From Neobacillus novalis NBRC 102450 (GTDB lineage Bacteria > Bacillota > Bacilli > Bacillales > Cytobacillaceae): a stretch of 64,000 nucleotides of DNA. Where the stretch lies: the NCBI RefSeq assembly GCF_001591805.1, contig NZ_BCVP01000005.1:175387-239386 (forward strand). The letters are read 5' to 3'. The notes under the pieces were generated by a model, which saw only the letters and a list, made by a program, of their open reading frames with translations, was not told the DNA's origin and did no database searches. Of this stretch, positions 1 through 7,218 are shown in pieces. Both the position numbers and the translations under genes were made by a program. Each line of letters starts with the position of its first letter. Position 1 is the stretch's first letter.

Positions 1-23
1 AACTTAAAAAAGTCTAAACGATA

Positions 24-70
24 AGAAAAAATGACCTGCTTATGTAAGATAACGGTGGTCATTTTTTTTT
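24..70 (+). terminator. intrinsic terminator upstream of sigK
   Basis: Arms AAAAAATGACC (26-36) and GGTCATTTTTTTTT (57-70) form a hairpin ending in a long T tract. It would end a gene entering from the left of the window and separates it from sigK. Confidence 0.7.
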
Positions 71-176
71 GCAATCCTTAAATAAAATTTTCTGGACAGA
101 CACAATTTCCCGTTTTCTTCATAGGAATTATTAATAGGCAATAGTCCTAAAGAAAAAAAGACGGGGGTGGGTTTAG

Positions 177-893
177 ATGTCTGGAATTTTAACAGCTCTC
201 GGTTATTTAGTGAAAGAATTCCTTTTCCTAGTTTCCTATGTAAAGAATAATGCCTTTCCGCAACCCCTATCTGCTGCAGAAGAAAGAAAGTACTTACGGT
301 TAATGGCAGAAGGGGATTCGCATGCCCGTAATATGCTTATTGAACACAATTTACGACTTGTCGCGCATATCGTGAAAAAATTCGAAAATACCGGCGAGGA
401 TTCCGAGGATTTAATCTCAATTGGAACCATCGGTTTAATCAAAGCGATTGAGAGTTACTCAGAAGGAAAGGGAACGAAGCTCGCCACCTATGCCGCTCGA
501 TGTATCGAGAACGAAATCCTGATGCATTTACGTGCGCTTAAGAAAACGAAAAAGGATGTTTCCCTGCACGACCCGATTGGCCAGGATAAAGAGGGGAATG
601 AAATATCGCTAATTGATGTCCTTAAATCAGAATCTGAAGATGTCATTGATACCATCCAGCTTAACATGGAACTGGAAAAAATTAAAAAATATATCGAAGT
701 ACTTGATAACCGGGAAAAGGAAGTCATTATTGGCCGCTTTGGCCTTGATTTGCAAAAGGAAAAAACACAACGGGAAATCGCCAAAGAACTCGGGATTTCA
801 CGAAGCTATGTTTCCAGAATTGAGAAGCGCGCCTTGATGAAAATGTTCCACGAATTTTATCGCGCCGAGAAGGAACGGAAGAAAAAAAACTAA
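177..893 (+). CDS. sigK: RNA polymerase sigma-K factor, pro-form
   Basis: Late mother-cell sigma factor of sporulation, directing coat and cortex maturation genes. The 238-residue product starts with a hydrophobic pro-sequence of about 20 residues ending at [10 protein letters not shown], the site that the SpoIVFB membrane protease cleaves in the family. Region 2 (about residues 53-125, [12 protein letters not shown]) and the C-terminal helix-turn-helix (about 195-222, [15 protein letters not shown]) are intact. The ATG follows a GGGGGTGGG ribosome site. In B. subtilis 168 this gene is split by the skin element and rejoined by recombination; here it is one uninterrupted reading frame, so no excision is needed. 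It stands alone between two terminators. Confidence 0.97.
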   Translation: MSGILTALGYLVKEFLFLVSYVKNNAFPQPLSAAEERKYLRLMAEGDSHARNMLIEHNLRLVAHIVKKFENTGEDSEDLISIGTIGLIKAIESYSEGKGTKLATYAARCIENEILMHLRALKKTKKDVSLHDPIGQDKEGNEISLIDVLKSESEDVIDTIQLNMELEKIKKYIEVLDNREKEVIIGRFGLDLQKEKTQREIAKELGISRSYVSRIEKRALMKMFHEFYRAEKERKKKN

Positions 894-906
894 TATAAAT
901 GGATAG

Positions 907-941
907 AAAAACAGAGCAGGAAATTATTCCTGCTCTGTTTT
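907..941. terminator. bidirectional terminator between sigK and lipoprotein gene
   Basis: AAAACAGAGCAGG and CCTGCTCTGTTTT pair around a short AAATTATT loop, with A/T tracts on both sides. It overlaps the stop codon of the convergent lipoprotein gene and can serve both transcripts. Confidence 0.8.
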
Positions 942-1898
942 GCCGTCTTTAATAAGATTGCGCCAATTTTTGCCGCCATCCATAGATTCATATAAATCAT
1001 TTTTATAAGTTGTGAATGCCATTTGATTCGTGTTTTTTGGATTAACTGTTAAGTAAGTAATCGGATTATCATAATCCAAATAAGGAAAAGTGATGCTCTT
1101 CTTTTCTCCCGATGTAGGATTTACAGTACTCAATAAGATTTTATCGTTTTCCACACTGGAAAATAGAATGGAATCTCCGGTAAACGTGAGCGCGGTAACC
1201 ATAAATGGCTCGGTGATAAGCTTCATGGTGTTTCCATTATCGGTTGAATAATAAATCCCTGATCTTGTGGACATCGCCATTATGGCACCATTGTTCGCGT
1301 GCACGGCAATCATTCCCAGTGAATCCGCATTGAAATCCTTGAAGGCACTCTTATTCCATGTGCCGCCGTTATCGGTTGAGTAATTCACGCCTAAGTCTAA
1401 AGCATCATTTGGCTGTTCACTGATTACATATAACCCGTCACCTGCGAAGCTGGCCGCGATGAAATGAAAATTTGTTTTGCCATAGAAGGCTAATTTTCTT
1501 AGTGTTTCCCCTTTATCAGTACTTTGGATCAAACCTAGCGGGTCTGAAAATCCTGTCCCTTTTTGCGGATGCCCGCTCGATAGGAAACCGGATTCGAGCG
1601 CTTGGAAACCAATATAATCATGTTGATTCATTGTTGTTTTCGTCCACTTTCCATCACTGTACATTTTCAAGCCGTCATTTGCCGCCAAATAAAGTGCATG
1701 ATCATTGCCTGGATAGCCAATTCCACGAATATTTTTTACCTTGAATGATTTTGTCTCGACAATTTCAAAATTCGCATTTGTTTCAGCCTTTTTTTCTTGA
1801 TTAGTTTTTTTAGTATCCTCGCTTTTATTTGAGCACCCTGAGGCGATTAATAATATTCCGGTGAGAATAGCCATCATCACTTTCATTTGAACCTTCAC
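924..1898 (-). CDS. lipoprotein with sialidase-like (BNR/Asp-box) repeats, F510_1955-type family
   Basis: Predicted membrane-anchored, outward-facing beta-propeller protein of 324 residues. A signal sequence ends in the lipobox LIASGC with Cys22 as lipidation site, followed by a charged K/E/T-rich linker (about 23-43). The body carries Asp-box motifs typical of sialidase-like propellers: STDNGGTW, STDNGNT and SMDGGKNW. Database entries of this type are called glycosylhydrolases, but no catalytic set is evident to me, so enzymatic activity is doubtful. The start is GTG at 1898, 7 nt after a perfect AGGAGG; ATG at 1886 would sit too far from it. Monocistronic and convergent with sigK. Confidence 0.75.
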   Translation of the reverse strand: MKVQMKVMMAILTGILLIASGCSNKSEDTKKTNQEKKAETNANFEIVETKSFKVKNIRGIGYPGNDHALYLAANDGLKMYSDGKWTKTTMNQHDYIGFQALESGFLSSGHPQKGTGFSDPLGLIQSTDKGETLRKLAFYGKTNFHFIAASFAGDGLYVISEQPNDALDLGVNYSTDNGGTWNKSAFKDFNADSLGMIAVHANNGAIMAMSTRSGIYYSTDNGNTMKLITEPFMVTALTFTGDSILFSSVENDKILLSTVNPTSGEKKSITFPYLDYDNPITYLTVNPKNTNQMAFTTYKNDLYESMDGGKNWRNLIKDGKTEQE

Positions 1899-2021
1899 TT
1901 GTTTGCCTCCTGAAAAAAATCTTAATCTATGAGGTATTCGCTTATGAATCCTTATCCATCCACTTATACCGCAGTCCCGATACGGTTGTCAAATAATTGC
2001 GCCGGATAAACACATCCGCCT

Positions 2022-2051
2022 ATACAAGTAATTTAACAGGCACATACCCTG
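2022..2051 (+). promoter_or_regulatory. putative SigK-type mother-cell promoter of the YjcZ-like gene
   Basis: AC at 2024-2025, 17 nt, then CATACCCTG at 2043-2051 fits the SigK pattern AC-N17-CATA-N3-T. It lies about 30 bp upstream of the start codon of a small sporulation-type gene. The last base of the -10 deviates from consensus. Confidence 0.35.
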
Positions 2052-2079
2052 TAATAAACGGATAAAGGAGGGAATCCTG

Positions 2080-2250
2080 ATGACTTACGGTTATCCAAAT
2101 TCTTTCGGTTGTCCAGCACCCTATCCAACATATCCAGCATATCCTGCTCCCTATGCCAGCGGTGCCGGTGTATGGATTGCAGTTATAATCGTTCTCTTTA
2201 TTCTATTGTTTATCTTCGGAGCCTGGTGGTGGTATTGCAGTTTTTATTAA
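2080..2250 (+). CDS. YjcZ family small sporulation protein
   Basis: A 56-residue peptide with a Tyr/Pro/Ala-rich head (residues 1-28, repeated PYPTYPAYPAPY-type stretch) and a single hydrophobic membrane segment (about 30-48, VWIAVIIVLFILLFIFGAWWW) ending in a short aromatic tail. This architecture is that of the YjcZ family, small hydrophobic proteins made during sporulation. The ATG at 2080 has the ribosome site GGAGGG. A SigK-like promoter lies just upstream and a hairpin terminator just downstream, so it is a self-contained gene. The biochemical role of the family is unknown. The overlapping longer frame at 2109-2336 has no ribosome site and is not a gene. Confidence 0.8.
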   Translation: MTYGYPNSFGCPAPYPTYPAYPAPYASGAGVWIAVIIVLFILLFIFGAWWWYCSFY

Positions 2251-2260
2251 GAACTTTTAC

Positions 2261-2284
2261 GGCTTATGCACTTCTGCATAAGCC
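2261..2284 (+). terminator. hairpin terminator after the YjcZ-like gene
   Basis: Perfect 10-bp stem GGCTTATGCA / TGCATAAGCC with a CTTC tetraloop. The T tract that follows is weak, so termination efficiency is uncertain. Confidence 0.6.
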
Positions 2285-2368
2285 TACTATTTCGGAAACC
2301 GTAAAATATAGAATTTTTCGAAAGGTTCCCTTATAATAAAATAGTACATTAAAAAGGGGGTACATAGA

Positions 2369-4168
2369 ATGACAGCCACTACATATTCAGAAGTTTGGGA
2401 TCTTGACGTTTTTTTTAAAGGAGGCAGTGGGTCTCCTGAGTTTCAAGAACACTTAATTCAAACCGAAGACCTCATTCAAAATTTTGAAACAAAAGTAAAC
2501 AACTGGACACCCATTAATTCTCTTGAGGACGCCAATTACCTGCAAGAGTTACTTTCCGATTTAGAAGTTTCCGCAAAAAAACTTTTTCAGGCTGGAGCCT
2601 TTGTTGGCTGTTTGTTGGCCCAAAATACCGAGGATAAAAAGGCCTATTCGCTTGATGCGAAAATAACCAGTTTAAGTGCTGGCTTCCAAACAGCACTTGG
2701 GTCATTAGATAATCTGCTGACATCGATTGATGATGTCGTCTGGCAGCAGCTAGTAGCCACAGAACCTTTAAAGGAGTTCGCCTTCGTGTTAACGGAAAGC
2801 CGTGAAAAAGCGAAGGAAAAGCTGTCTAAAGATGAGGAAGCTTTAATCAGCGCCCTTGAAGTGGACGGCTATCACAGCTGGGGACAACTATATGATTTAA
2901 TTGTTAGTAAAATCAAAGTTTCTTTTAATGAAAATGGTGAGGAAAAGCAACTTTCTGTCGGTCAAGCCTCCAACAAATTCTCCAGCTCTGACCGCGACGT
3001 CCGTTCTGCTGTTTTTAAAAATTGGGAAAAGGCCTGGGGCGAACAGACAGATTTCCTGGCGAAGACGTTAAACCATCTGTCTGGATTCCGGTTGAATGTC
3101 TATAAAAAAAGAGGCTGGGAGGACGTCTTGAAGGAGGCGCTCAGCATTAACCGGATGGAAAAGGAAACCCTTGAAACAATGTGGGCTGTCATTTCTGAAA
3201 ATAAGCAGAAACTCGTTCAATATTTAGAGCGGAAAGCTAAGCTCTTGGGTCTTGAAAAGATGAGCTGGTTTGATTTAGATGCACCATATGGTAATACAGA
3301 ATCAAAGGTGTCTTATCAAGAAGGCGCCGAATTTATTGAACAGAACTTTGCTCACTTTGGCGATAAGATGGCTGCTTTTGCGAAGAATGCCTTTGAAGAC
3401 CAGTGGATTGAAGCTGAGGATCGTCCTGGAAAGGCACCAGGAGGCTTCTGTACCGGTTTACCTGAGAGTAAACAATCCCGAATCTTTATGACATACTCCG
3501 GGACACCATCAAATGTATCTACACTGGCACATGAGCTTGGGCATGCGTTTCATTCTTTTGCCATGAGAGATGTTCCGTTCCTGAACTGTAATTATGCGAT
3601 GAACGTTGCCGAAACCGCTTCGACCTTTGCGGAAATGATTGTCGCTGATGCAGCCGTAAAAAATGCTAAGGATGAAGAAGAAAAACTCGTTCTATTAGAT
3701 GACAAAATCCAAAGAACAGTCGCCCTTTTAATGAATATTCATGCCCGGTTCTTGTTTGAAACACGTTTTTATGAGGAAAGAAAACAAGGAACTGTAACAG
3801 TTGAAAAGTTGAATGAATTAATGCTTGAGGCTCAGAAGGAAGCATACTGTGGAGCTTTAGAGGAATATCATCCATTATTCTGGGCATCGAAGCTGCATTT
3901 CTTTATTACTGGTGTTCCATTCTATAACTTCCCATATACCTTTGGCTATCTCTTCTCCCTCGGTATTTATGCCAAGGCATTAGAGGAAGGAAAAGGCTAT
4001 GAAGAAAAGTACATGGCCTTGTTGCAGGATACGGCATCAATGACAGTAGAGAACCTGGCAGAGAAACACTTACAAGTGGATCTTACCCAAAAAGACTTCT
4101 GGGAAAAAGCTGTTCACATCTGCCTTGATGATATTGATGAATTCTTAGAATTAACGAAAGGCAAATAA
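2369..4168 (+). CDS. M3 family oligoendopeptidase (PepF-like)
   Basis: Cytoplasmic zinc metallopeptidase that cuts short peptides. The 599-residue product has the M3 signature HELGH at residues 388-392 (zinc ligands His388 and His392, catalytic Glu389), and a probable third ligand Glu415 in NVAET, at the spacing usual for the family. There is no signal peptide. Length and the N-terminal helical half fit the pepF/M3 subfamily (TIGR02290 type) better than classical PepF. The ATG follows AAGGGGGT. The gene is flanked by hairpins on both sides and is therefore monocistronic. Substrate range cannot be told from sequence; peptide recycling is the usual role. Confidence 0.93.
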   Translation: MTATTYSEVWDLDVFFKGGSGSPEFQEHLIQTEDLIQNFETKVNNWTPINSLEDANYLQELLSDLEVSAKKLFQAGAFVGCLLAQNTEDKKAYSLDAKITSLSAGFQTALGSLDNLLTSIDDVVWQQLVATEPLKEFAFVLTESREKAKEKLSKDEEALISALEVDGYHSWGQLYDLIVSKIKVSFNENGEEKQLSVGQASNKFSSSDRDVRSAVFKNWEKAWGEQTDFLAKTLNHLSGFRLNVYKKRGWEDVLKEALSINRMEKETLETMWAVISENKQKLVQYLERKAKLLGLEKMSWFDLDAPYGNTESKVSYQEGAEFIEQNFAHFGDKMAAFAKNAFEDQWIEAEDRPGKAPGGFCTGLPESKQSRIFMTYSGTPSNVSTLAHELGHAFHSFAMRDVPFLNCNYAMNVAETASTFAEMIVADAAVKNAKDEEEKLVLLDDKIQRTVALLMNIHARFLFETRFYEERKQGTVTVEKLNELMLEAQKEAYCGALEEYHPLFWASKLHFFITGVPFYNFPYTFGYLFSLGIYAKALEEGKGYEEKYMALLQDTASMTVENLAEKHLQVDLTQKDFWEKAVHICLDDIDEFLELTKGK

Positions 4169-4177
4169 TAAAAACAT

Positions 4178-4212
4178 AAAAGCATCGGCCTCGTTAAATG
4201 GCCGATGCTTTT
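4178..4212 (+). terminator. terminator of the M3 peptidase gene
   Basis: Thirteen-base arms AAAAGCATCGGCC and GGCCGATGCTTTT with a 9-nt loop, starting 10 bp after the stop codon. Confidence 0.85.
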
Positions 4213-4223
4213 CTAATTTCTGT

Positions 4224-4301
4224 TTATTCCACCGTTATTTCAGATATAATGACACAGCCAATCGCCCCAGTGATAATTAACGCCATCGCAACCATGAACA
4301 T
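4224..4301 (-). CDS. 25-residue hydrophobic membrane peptide
   Basis: Short frame encoding a peptide starting MFMVAMALIITGAIGCV and ending ISEITVE: one predicted membrane helix with an acidic tail. The ATG at 4301 has a ribosome site GGGGTGGAG four bases upstream. The frame stops inside the spacer before the M3 peptidase terminator. I do not recognise it as a named family. It lies downstream of the yrzI mini-genes on the same strand, so it could share their transcript. The ribosome site and a single clean hydrophobic helix support it being expressed; its shortness argues for caution. Confidence 0.45.
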   Translation of the reverse strand: MFMVAMALIITGAIGCVIISEITVE

Positions 4302-4404
4302 ATTCTCCACCCCTTAGATTGATCCTGCTACTTCTAATTTGAATTTATCATATTTTCACAGTAACAAACTTAGGGAATGGTGAACATTTTGTTAACAAAT
4401 ATTT

Positions 4405-4461
4405 TTATTTTTTAGACTTTGTTTTAAAGATAAGCGATAAAAATAAAATATGCAGTGGCAT
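4405..4461 (-). pseudogene. truncated fourth yrzI-like reading frame
   Basis: An 18-codon frame, MPLHILFLSLIFKTKSKK, follows a perfect AGGAGG at a 9-nt spacing. It matches the first 18 residues of the three intact YrzI-family proteins next to it (pattern M-x-L-x-I-x-F-x-S...FK-K) and then stops. I read it as a decayed or deliberately shortened paralog of the same tandem array. Confidence 0.45.
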
Positions 4462-4490
4462 GTTTTATTACCTCCTATTTAACTTTCTTT

Positions 4491-4545
4491 ACTAGGTGGT
4501 ATCCTTCGAATCCCAGAGGCTAGCACCCCGACCTTGCATTAGAAA
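4491..4545 (-). other. possible remnant of a TnpB-type guide-RNA scaffold
   Basis: On the minus strand this piece reads CGGGGTG, a short loop, then GGGATTCGAAGGA. The 7-mer CGGGGTG and a following GGG-TTC-AA element also occur in the RNA candidate downstream of the TnpB-related gene at 5.2 kb. No protein gene explains it. The link is tentative. Confidence 0.2.
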
Positions 4546-4593
4546 AAACAACATATTAAAAACCACCTTTCTTTTTAGCCAATTTTTTAATCC

Positions 4594-4734
4594 TTACATG
4601 TAGCGGTACATCGAGACTTGACGTTCTTTGTTTTGTTCATAAAGCCTTTCAACCATTTCTTGGTGTGCAGCTTCTTGAATATTCATTTTACGTTTATTAA
4701 TCGTGATCGTTAAAAAAAATATATTGAGAGTCAT
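4594..4734 (-). CDS. yrzI: YrzI family small protein, copy 1
   Basis: A 46-residue protein beginning MTLNIFFLTITINKRK with a hydrophobic start and a charged helical rest ending EQNKERQVSMYRYM. This is the YrzI family, short proteins of Bacillus with suspected sporulation expression but no known function. The ATG has the ribosome site GGAAGTG eight bases upstream. It is the last intact member of three tandem copies on the minus strand; leader sequences of copies 1 and 2 are nearly the same (GGAAGTGAAACAAA), showing duplication of gene plus leader. Confidence 0.8.
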   Translation of the reverse strand: MTLNIFFLTITINKRKMNIQEAAHQEMVERLYEQNKERQVSMYRYM

Positions 4735-4761
4735 TTTGTTTCACTTCCTTTATTTAAAGCA

Positions 4762-4905
4762 TTAATACATGAAATGCTGCATGGAAATTTGGCGGTCTTT
4801 GTTTTCTTCATACAATTTTTCAACCATTTCCTGTTGCACTGCCTCTTGAAGGCTTACTTCTCGTTTTTTAAAGGTGATCGAGAAAAAGAATATATTTAAG
4901 GTCAT
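4762..4905 (-). CDS. yrzI: YrzI family small protein, copy 2
   Basis: A 47-residue paralog, MTLNIFFFSITFKKREV at the start and ENKDRQISMQHFMY at the end. Its ribosome site and leader repeat those of copy 1. The conserved elements are the MTLNIFF head, a basic pair KKR near residue 14, a long amphipathic helix with Glu/Gln/Lys, and the N-K-[DE]-R-Q motif before the end. The gap to copy 1 is 27 bp, consistent with one transcript. Confidence 0.8.
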   Translation of the reverse strand: MTLNIFFFSITFKKREVSLQEAVQQEMVEKLYEENKDRQISMQHFMY

Positions 4906-4936
4906 TTTGTTTCACTTCCTTTCGATACAGCTCCGA

Positions 4937-5077
4937 TTACATGAAATGATGTACGGAAATTTGACGGTCTTTGTTTTGCTCATAATGATTTTCAGCAAGT
5001 TCATTTTGCACGGCATCTACAAGTCTTGCTTGACGTTTTTTAATGGTAATTGAGAAAAAGAATATATTTAGGGTCAT
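4937..5077 (-). CDS. yrzI: YrzI family small protein, copy 3
   Basis: A 46-residue paralog, MTLNIFFFSITIKKRQA at the start and QNKDRQISVHHFM at the end. It is the first of the array in transcription direction and its leader (GGTGGCAGGT) differs from the other two, as expected if it carries the ancestral upstream region or if an insertion replaced it. The TnpB-related gene and its downstream RNA candidate lie immediately upstream on the same strand, so read-through from there into the array is possible. Confidence 0.8.
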   Translation of the reverse strand: MTLNIFFFSITIKKRQARLVDAVQNELAENHYEQNKDRQISVHHFM

Positions 5078-5149
5078 ACCTGCCACCTGGTTACTAAAAT
5101 CTATAAAATCTTACATTTCGCCTCCGAACCAAGAAAAGAGACATACCGT

Positions 5150-5307
5150 GACGATTCTCACGTCATTCCATCAGGAAGGGATTTGAACCCCCGTCATGAA
5201 CCTTATGTCCAAGACACCCCGCGGTGCTCTGTTAGAGCCGGCGATTTGCAACAGACCATTCCTTCCATTGGTCAGCCTGCCGCAAAGAATGGATTTTAGT
5301 ACCAGGA
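5150..5307 (-). ncRNA. structured RNA candidate downstream of the TnpB-related gene (omega-RNA-like)
   Basis: Directly after the stop codon, in the same direction, lie several stems: CCATTCTT with AAGGAATGG (5256-5292), TCTGTT with AACAGA (5228-5255), CACC with GGTG (5215-5226), GGG-TTCAAAT-CCC (5178-5190) and CGTGA with TCACG further on. A long-range pairing GGAAGG/CCTTCC (5261-5266 with 5174-5179) would close or knot the fold. TnpB guide RNAs are known to come from this position. Neither the ends nor a guide can be fixed from one sequence. Confidence 0.35.
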
Positions 5308-6876
5308 TTACACAACCTTGAATTGTATTTCTTGGTTCTTCATCATTAATGTTTTATGAATCACATTCCACAGCTTCCATCTATGGTTTACTTTGAATGT
5401 TTCTATATTTGTTACCATCATCCCCATAAACTTACGCCTTTGTTTACCGTTGTTTGACTTCGTCTCGGATTCTTCCATTGACCCAAGAAGGGAAATCAGC
5501 TTTGGCTTTACTATCGTTCGTAAATGGTTTAGAAGTTCTTGCGGTATCTTTTCATCAAAATCAAGACCTCTTCTCCCAATAACAAAAGAAGCAGCTTCAT
5601 GAACGGAAAGACCATACTTTTTACTATATTTAAATCGCCCGATGACAGAAGTATAAGCAGGATTTACCTTTTTTATCTTAAATCCATTCCTTAAACCTCT
5701 TGAGATAATCGCCTTTTGTAATTTTGTTTTAGCAAACGAATGGACACGGCGATTGAAGAGTTTATTCGTGTCATGATCTTGTTTTAATTTGATATCTTCT
5801 AAAACCATTGCCCCGACGTTCCAAGACAAAAGATACTGAACGATGTCTTTTGCTAATTCTCCTGAAATATTGGAACTGCGATTACTTTTGACATATTCTA
5901 TTTCATGACAATAGAAGGTTTTAGAATCCAATAAGTTTCCTTGCTTTGTTAAAATAGAAATCGCTACTCGATCGACGTTCACATCAACCCCGGCCACAAT
6001 ATCGGACTGAATCTTTTCATTCCAATTCAGTACAGAACCGTGGGCTTCCTCATCATATGTGATGTGGACATAAACCTTACCATTTTTACGTTTTAACTCA
6101 ATGGAATAAGGCTTATATTCTTCGAAGGGGTTACTCTTTGATGTTTTACCAACTTCATTAGGTAAAACGACCTCAACCATTTCATTGAAATATTTGTCTG
6201 AAACATGAAGTTTGAACCGTAATCTAGGACTCTTTTTTCTCCCCTCAACCTGCAGTGGATTCGCCACCTCGATAAAAAGCTGTTGTTCCTTCTCATCAAA
6301 CACGATTCGGGTATTTAAATTCCCTTTTTTTGACTTGTCACCACGAGAATAAAGGGTATTCGATCGTAAATCCTTCCATTCATCATTTGAAATAGTCCCC
6401 TTCAAACGCTCATAAAAGTTCTTTTTTCCTCCAAAGATGACGGTAGGAATCGTCTGGTCTTCTTGATGTTTTAATAAACAAGATTCCTTTAATTGAAGTT
6501 TTTCTAAGCGGGCATTCAATCCAATTAAACATACTTCAAGTGAAACCTTCTTCGGTCTTTTCTTACCTGTCTGATAATCTTCTATTTTCTTGCATGTCTT
6601 TTTTATTTTTCCTTGGACCCCTTCGATTCTTGATGGTAAGAGTTCTTTTTGACTTGAAAGAATGGCTTGTGCTTGCATCACAGCATCTTCAGCATATCTC
6701 TTATTCAATCGAAAGAGGGCATTAACCATTTTAATTAATTTGCCTGACTGTTCGCCTTCTATCAAGCGATTAAAGGAATATCGGAATGCAGTACAAAAAA
6801 CAGCCATTAATCGATTTAGTTTTTCAAGTTCCACTGTATTCTTATCATCTATTAAGCATATTTTCGTAATCTTCAT
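5308..6876 (-). CDS. TnpB-related RuvC-fold protein (IS200/IS605 accessory type)
   Basis: A 522-residue relative of TnpB, the RNA-guided nuclease of IS200/IS605 elements. The RuvC core is visible: Asp298 in GVDVNVD (RuvC-I) and Glu360 in VLEDIK (RuvC-II). Two features differ from standard TnpB. There is no CxxC...CxxC zinc ribbon, and the usual RuvC-III DRDxNAAxN is replaced by SVHEAAS around residues 424-430 within a conserved-looking YTSVIGRFKYSKKYG block. The N-terminal half (to about 280) is helical and basic, as in the RNA-binding lobe. No tnpA is adjacent. A SigA promoter and a LexA-like palindrome precede the ATG, which follows GGAGGGCGG. It may be a domesticated or immobile copy; whether it cleaves DNA is open. 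Confidence 0.8.
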   Translation of the reverse strand: MKITKICLIDDKNTVELEKLNRLMAVFCTAFRYSFNRLIEGEQSGKLIKMVNALFRLNKRYAEDAVMQAQAILSSQKELLPSRIEGVQGKIKKTCKKIEDYQTGKKRPKKVSLEVCLIGLNARLEKLQLKESCLLKHQEDQTIPTVIFGGKKNFYERLKGTISNDEWKDLRSNTLYSRGDKSKKGNLNTRIVFDEKEQQLFIEVANPLQVEGRKKSPRLRFKLHVSDKYFNEMVEVVLPNEVGKTSKSNPFEEYKPYSIELKRKNGKVYVHITYDEEAHGSVLNWNEKIQSDIVAGVDVNVDRVAISILTKQGNLLDSKTFYCHEIEYVKSNRSSNISGELAKDIVQYLLSWNVGAMVLEDIKLKQDHDTNKLFNRRVHSFAKTKLQKAIISRGLRNGFKIKKVNPAYTSVIGRFKYSKKYGLSVHEAASFVIGRRGLDFDEKIPQELLNHLRTIVKPKLISLLGSMEESETKSNNGKQRRKFMGMMVTNIETFKVNHRWKLWNVIHKTLMMKNQEIQFKVV

Positions 6877-6894
6877 TCCAACCGCCCTCCACTT

Positions 6895-6908
6895 AGAACA
6901 AATGTTCT
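6895..6908. promoter_or_regulatory. LexA (SOS) box-like operator of the TnpB-related gene
   Basis: The palindrome AGAACAAATGTTCT has the GAAC-N4-GTTC core of the Bacillus LexA/DinR box (family consensus CGAAC-N4-GTTCG). It lies just downstream of the -10 element, where a bound repressor would block initiation. Confidence 0.5.
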
Positions 6909-6915
6909 GTAGTTA

Positions 6916-6944
6916 ATTATAGGGTTTTATTGGAAGAAATGCAA
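6916..6944 (-). promoter_or_regulatory. SigA promoter of the TnpB-related gene
   Basis: On the minus strand TTGCAT (6939-6944), 17 nt, TATAAT (6916-6921). The start point would fall at about 6909, directly at the LexA-like palindrome, about 33 nt before the start codon. Confidence 0.65.
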
Positions 6945-7107
6945 GGAATAAATACCATATCATTTAGTGAAATTTTAATAGTATTTTGTATTTTTTGGTA
7001 AAGTTTTTAAACAGTTGTTACCTCCTAAAAATGATTTTTTAGTAATCTGATTCAGCAACATTTACAATTTATGCAAGACATATCCATTTTGCCTGTAAAA
7101 AGGGCAC

Positions 7108-7144
7108 AAAAAGGCCGCAAGAAGAAAAAAGTCCCCTTGCGGCC
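7108..7144 (-). terminator. strong intrinsic terminator, second of a pair
   Basis: Minus-strand stem GGCCGCAAG / CTTGCGGCC (7136-7144 with 7113-7121) followed by TTTTT. It backs up the hairpin at 7160-7196. Confidence 0.75.
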
Positions 7145-7159
7145 GGTCAATTTTTGGAC

Positions 7160-7196
7160 ACAAAAATACCGCAAGGCGTCATTCTCCCTGCGGCAT
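7160..7196 (-). terminator. intrinsic terminator after the 29-codon mini-gene, first of a pair
   Basis: Minus-strand GCCGCAGGG and CCTTGCGGTA pair with one bulge and are followed by TATTTTTG. The two hairpins share the CCGCAAGG core and may be duplicates. Confidence 0.6.
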
Positions 7197-7218
7197 GGAT
7201 ATGTATTGTAACGTTAAG

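Noticed and set aside
4480..4580. 20-codon frame MLFFLMQGRG on the minus strand
   Set aside because: Weak ribosome site, no similarity, overlaps the possible scaffold remnant.
5171..5270. tRNA-like segment on the minus strand (GGTTCAAATCC T-loop, GGAAGG/CCTTCC ends)
   Set aside because: The T-stem and the would-be acceptor stem need the same CCC bases, there is no proper anticodon arm, and the spacing is wrong for a tRNA. Treated as part of the structured RNA candidate.
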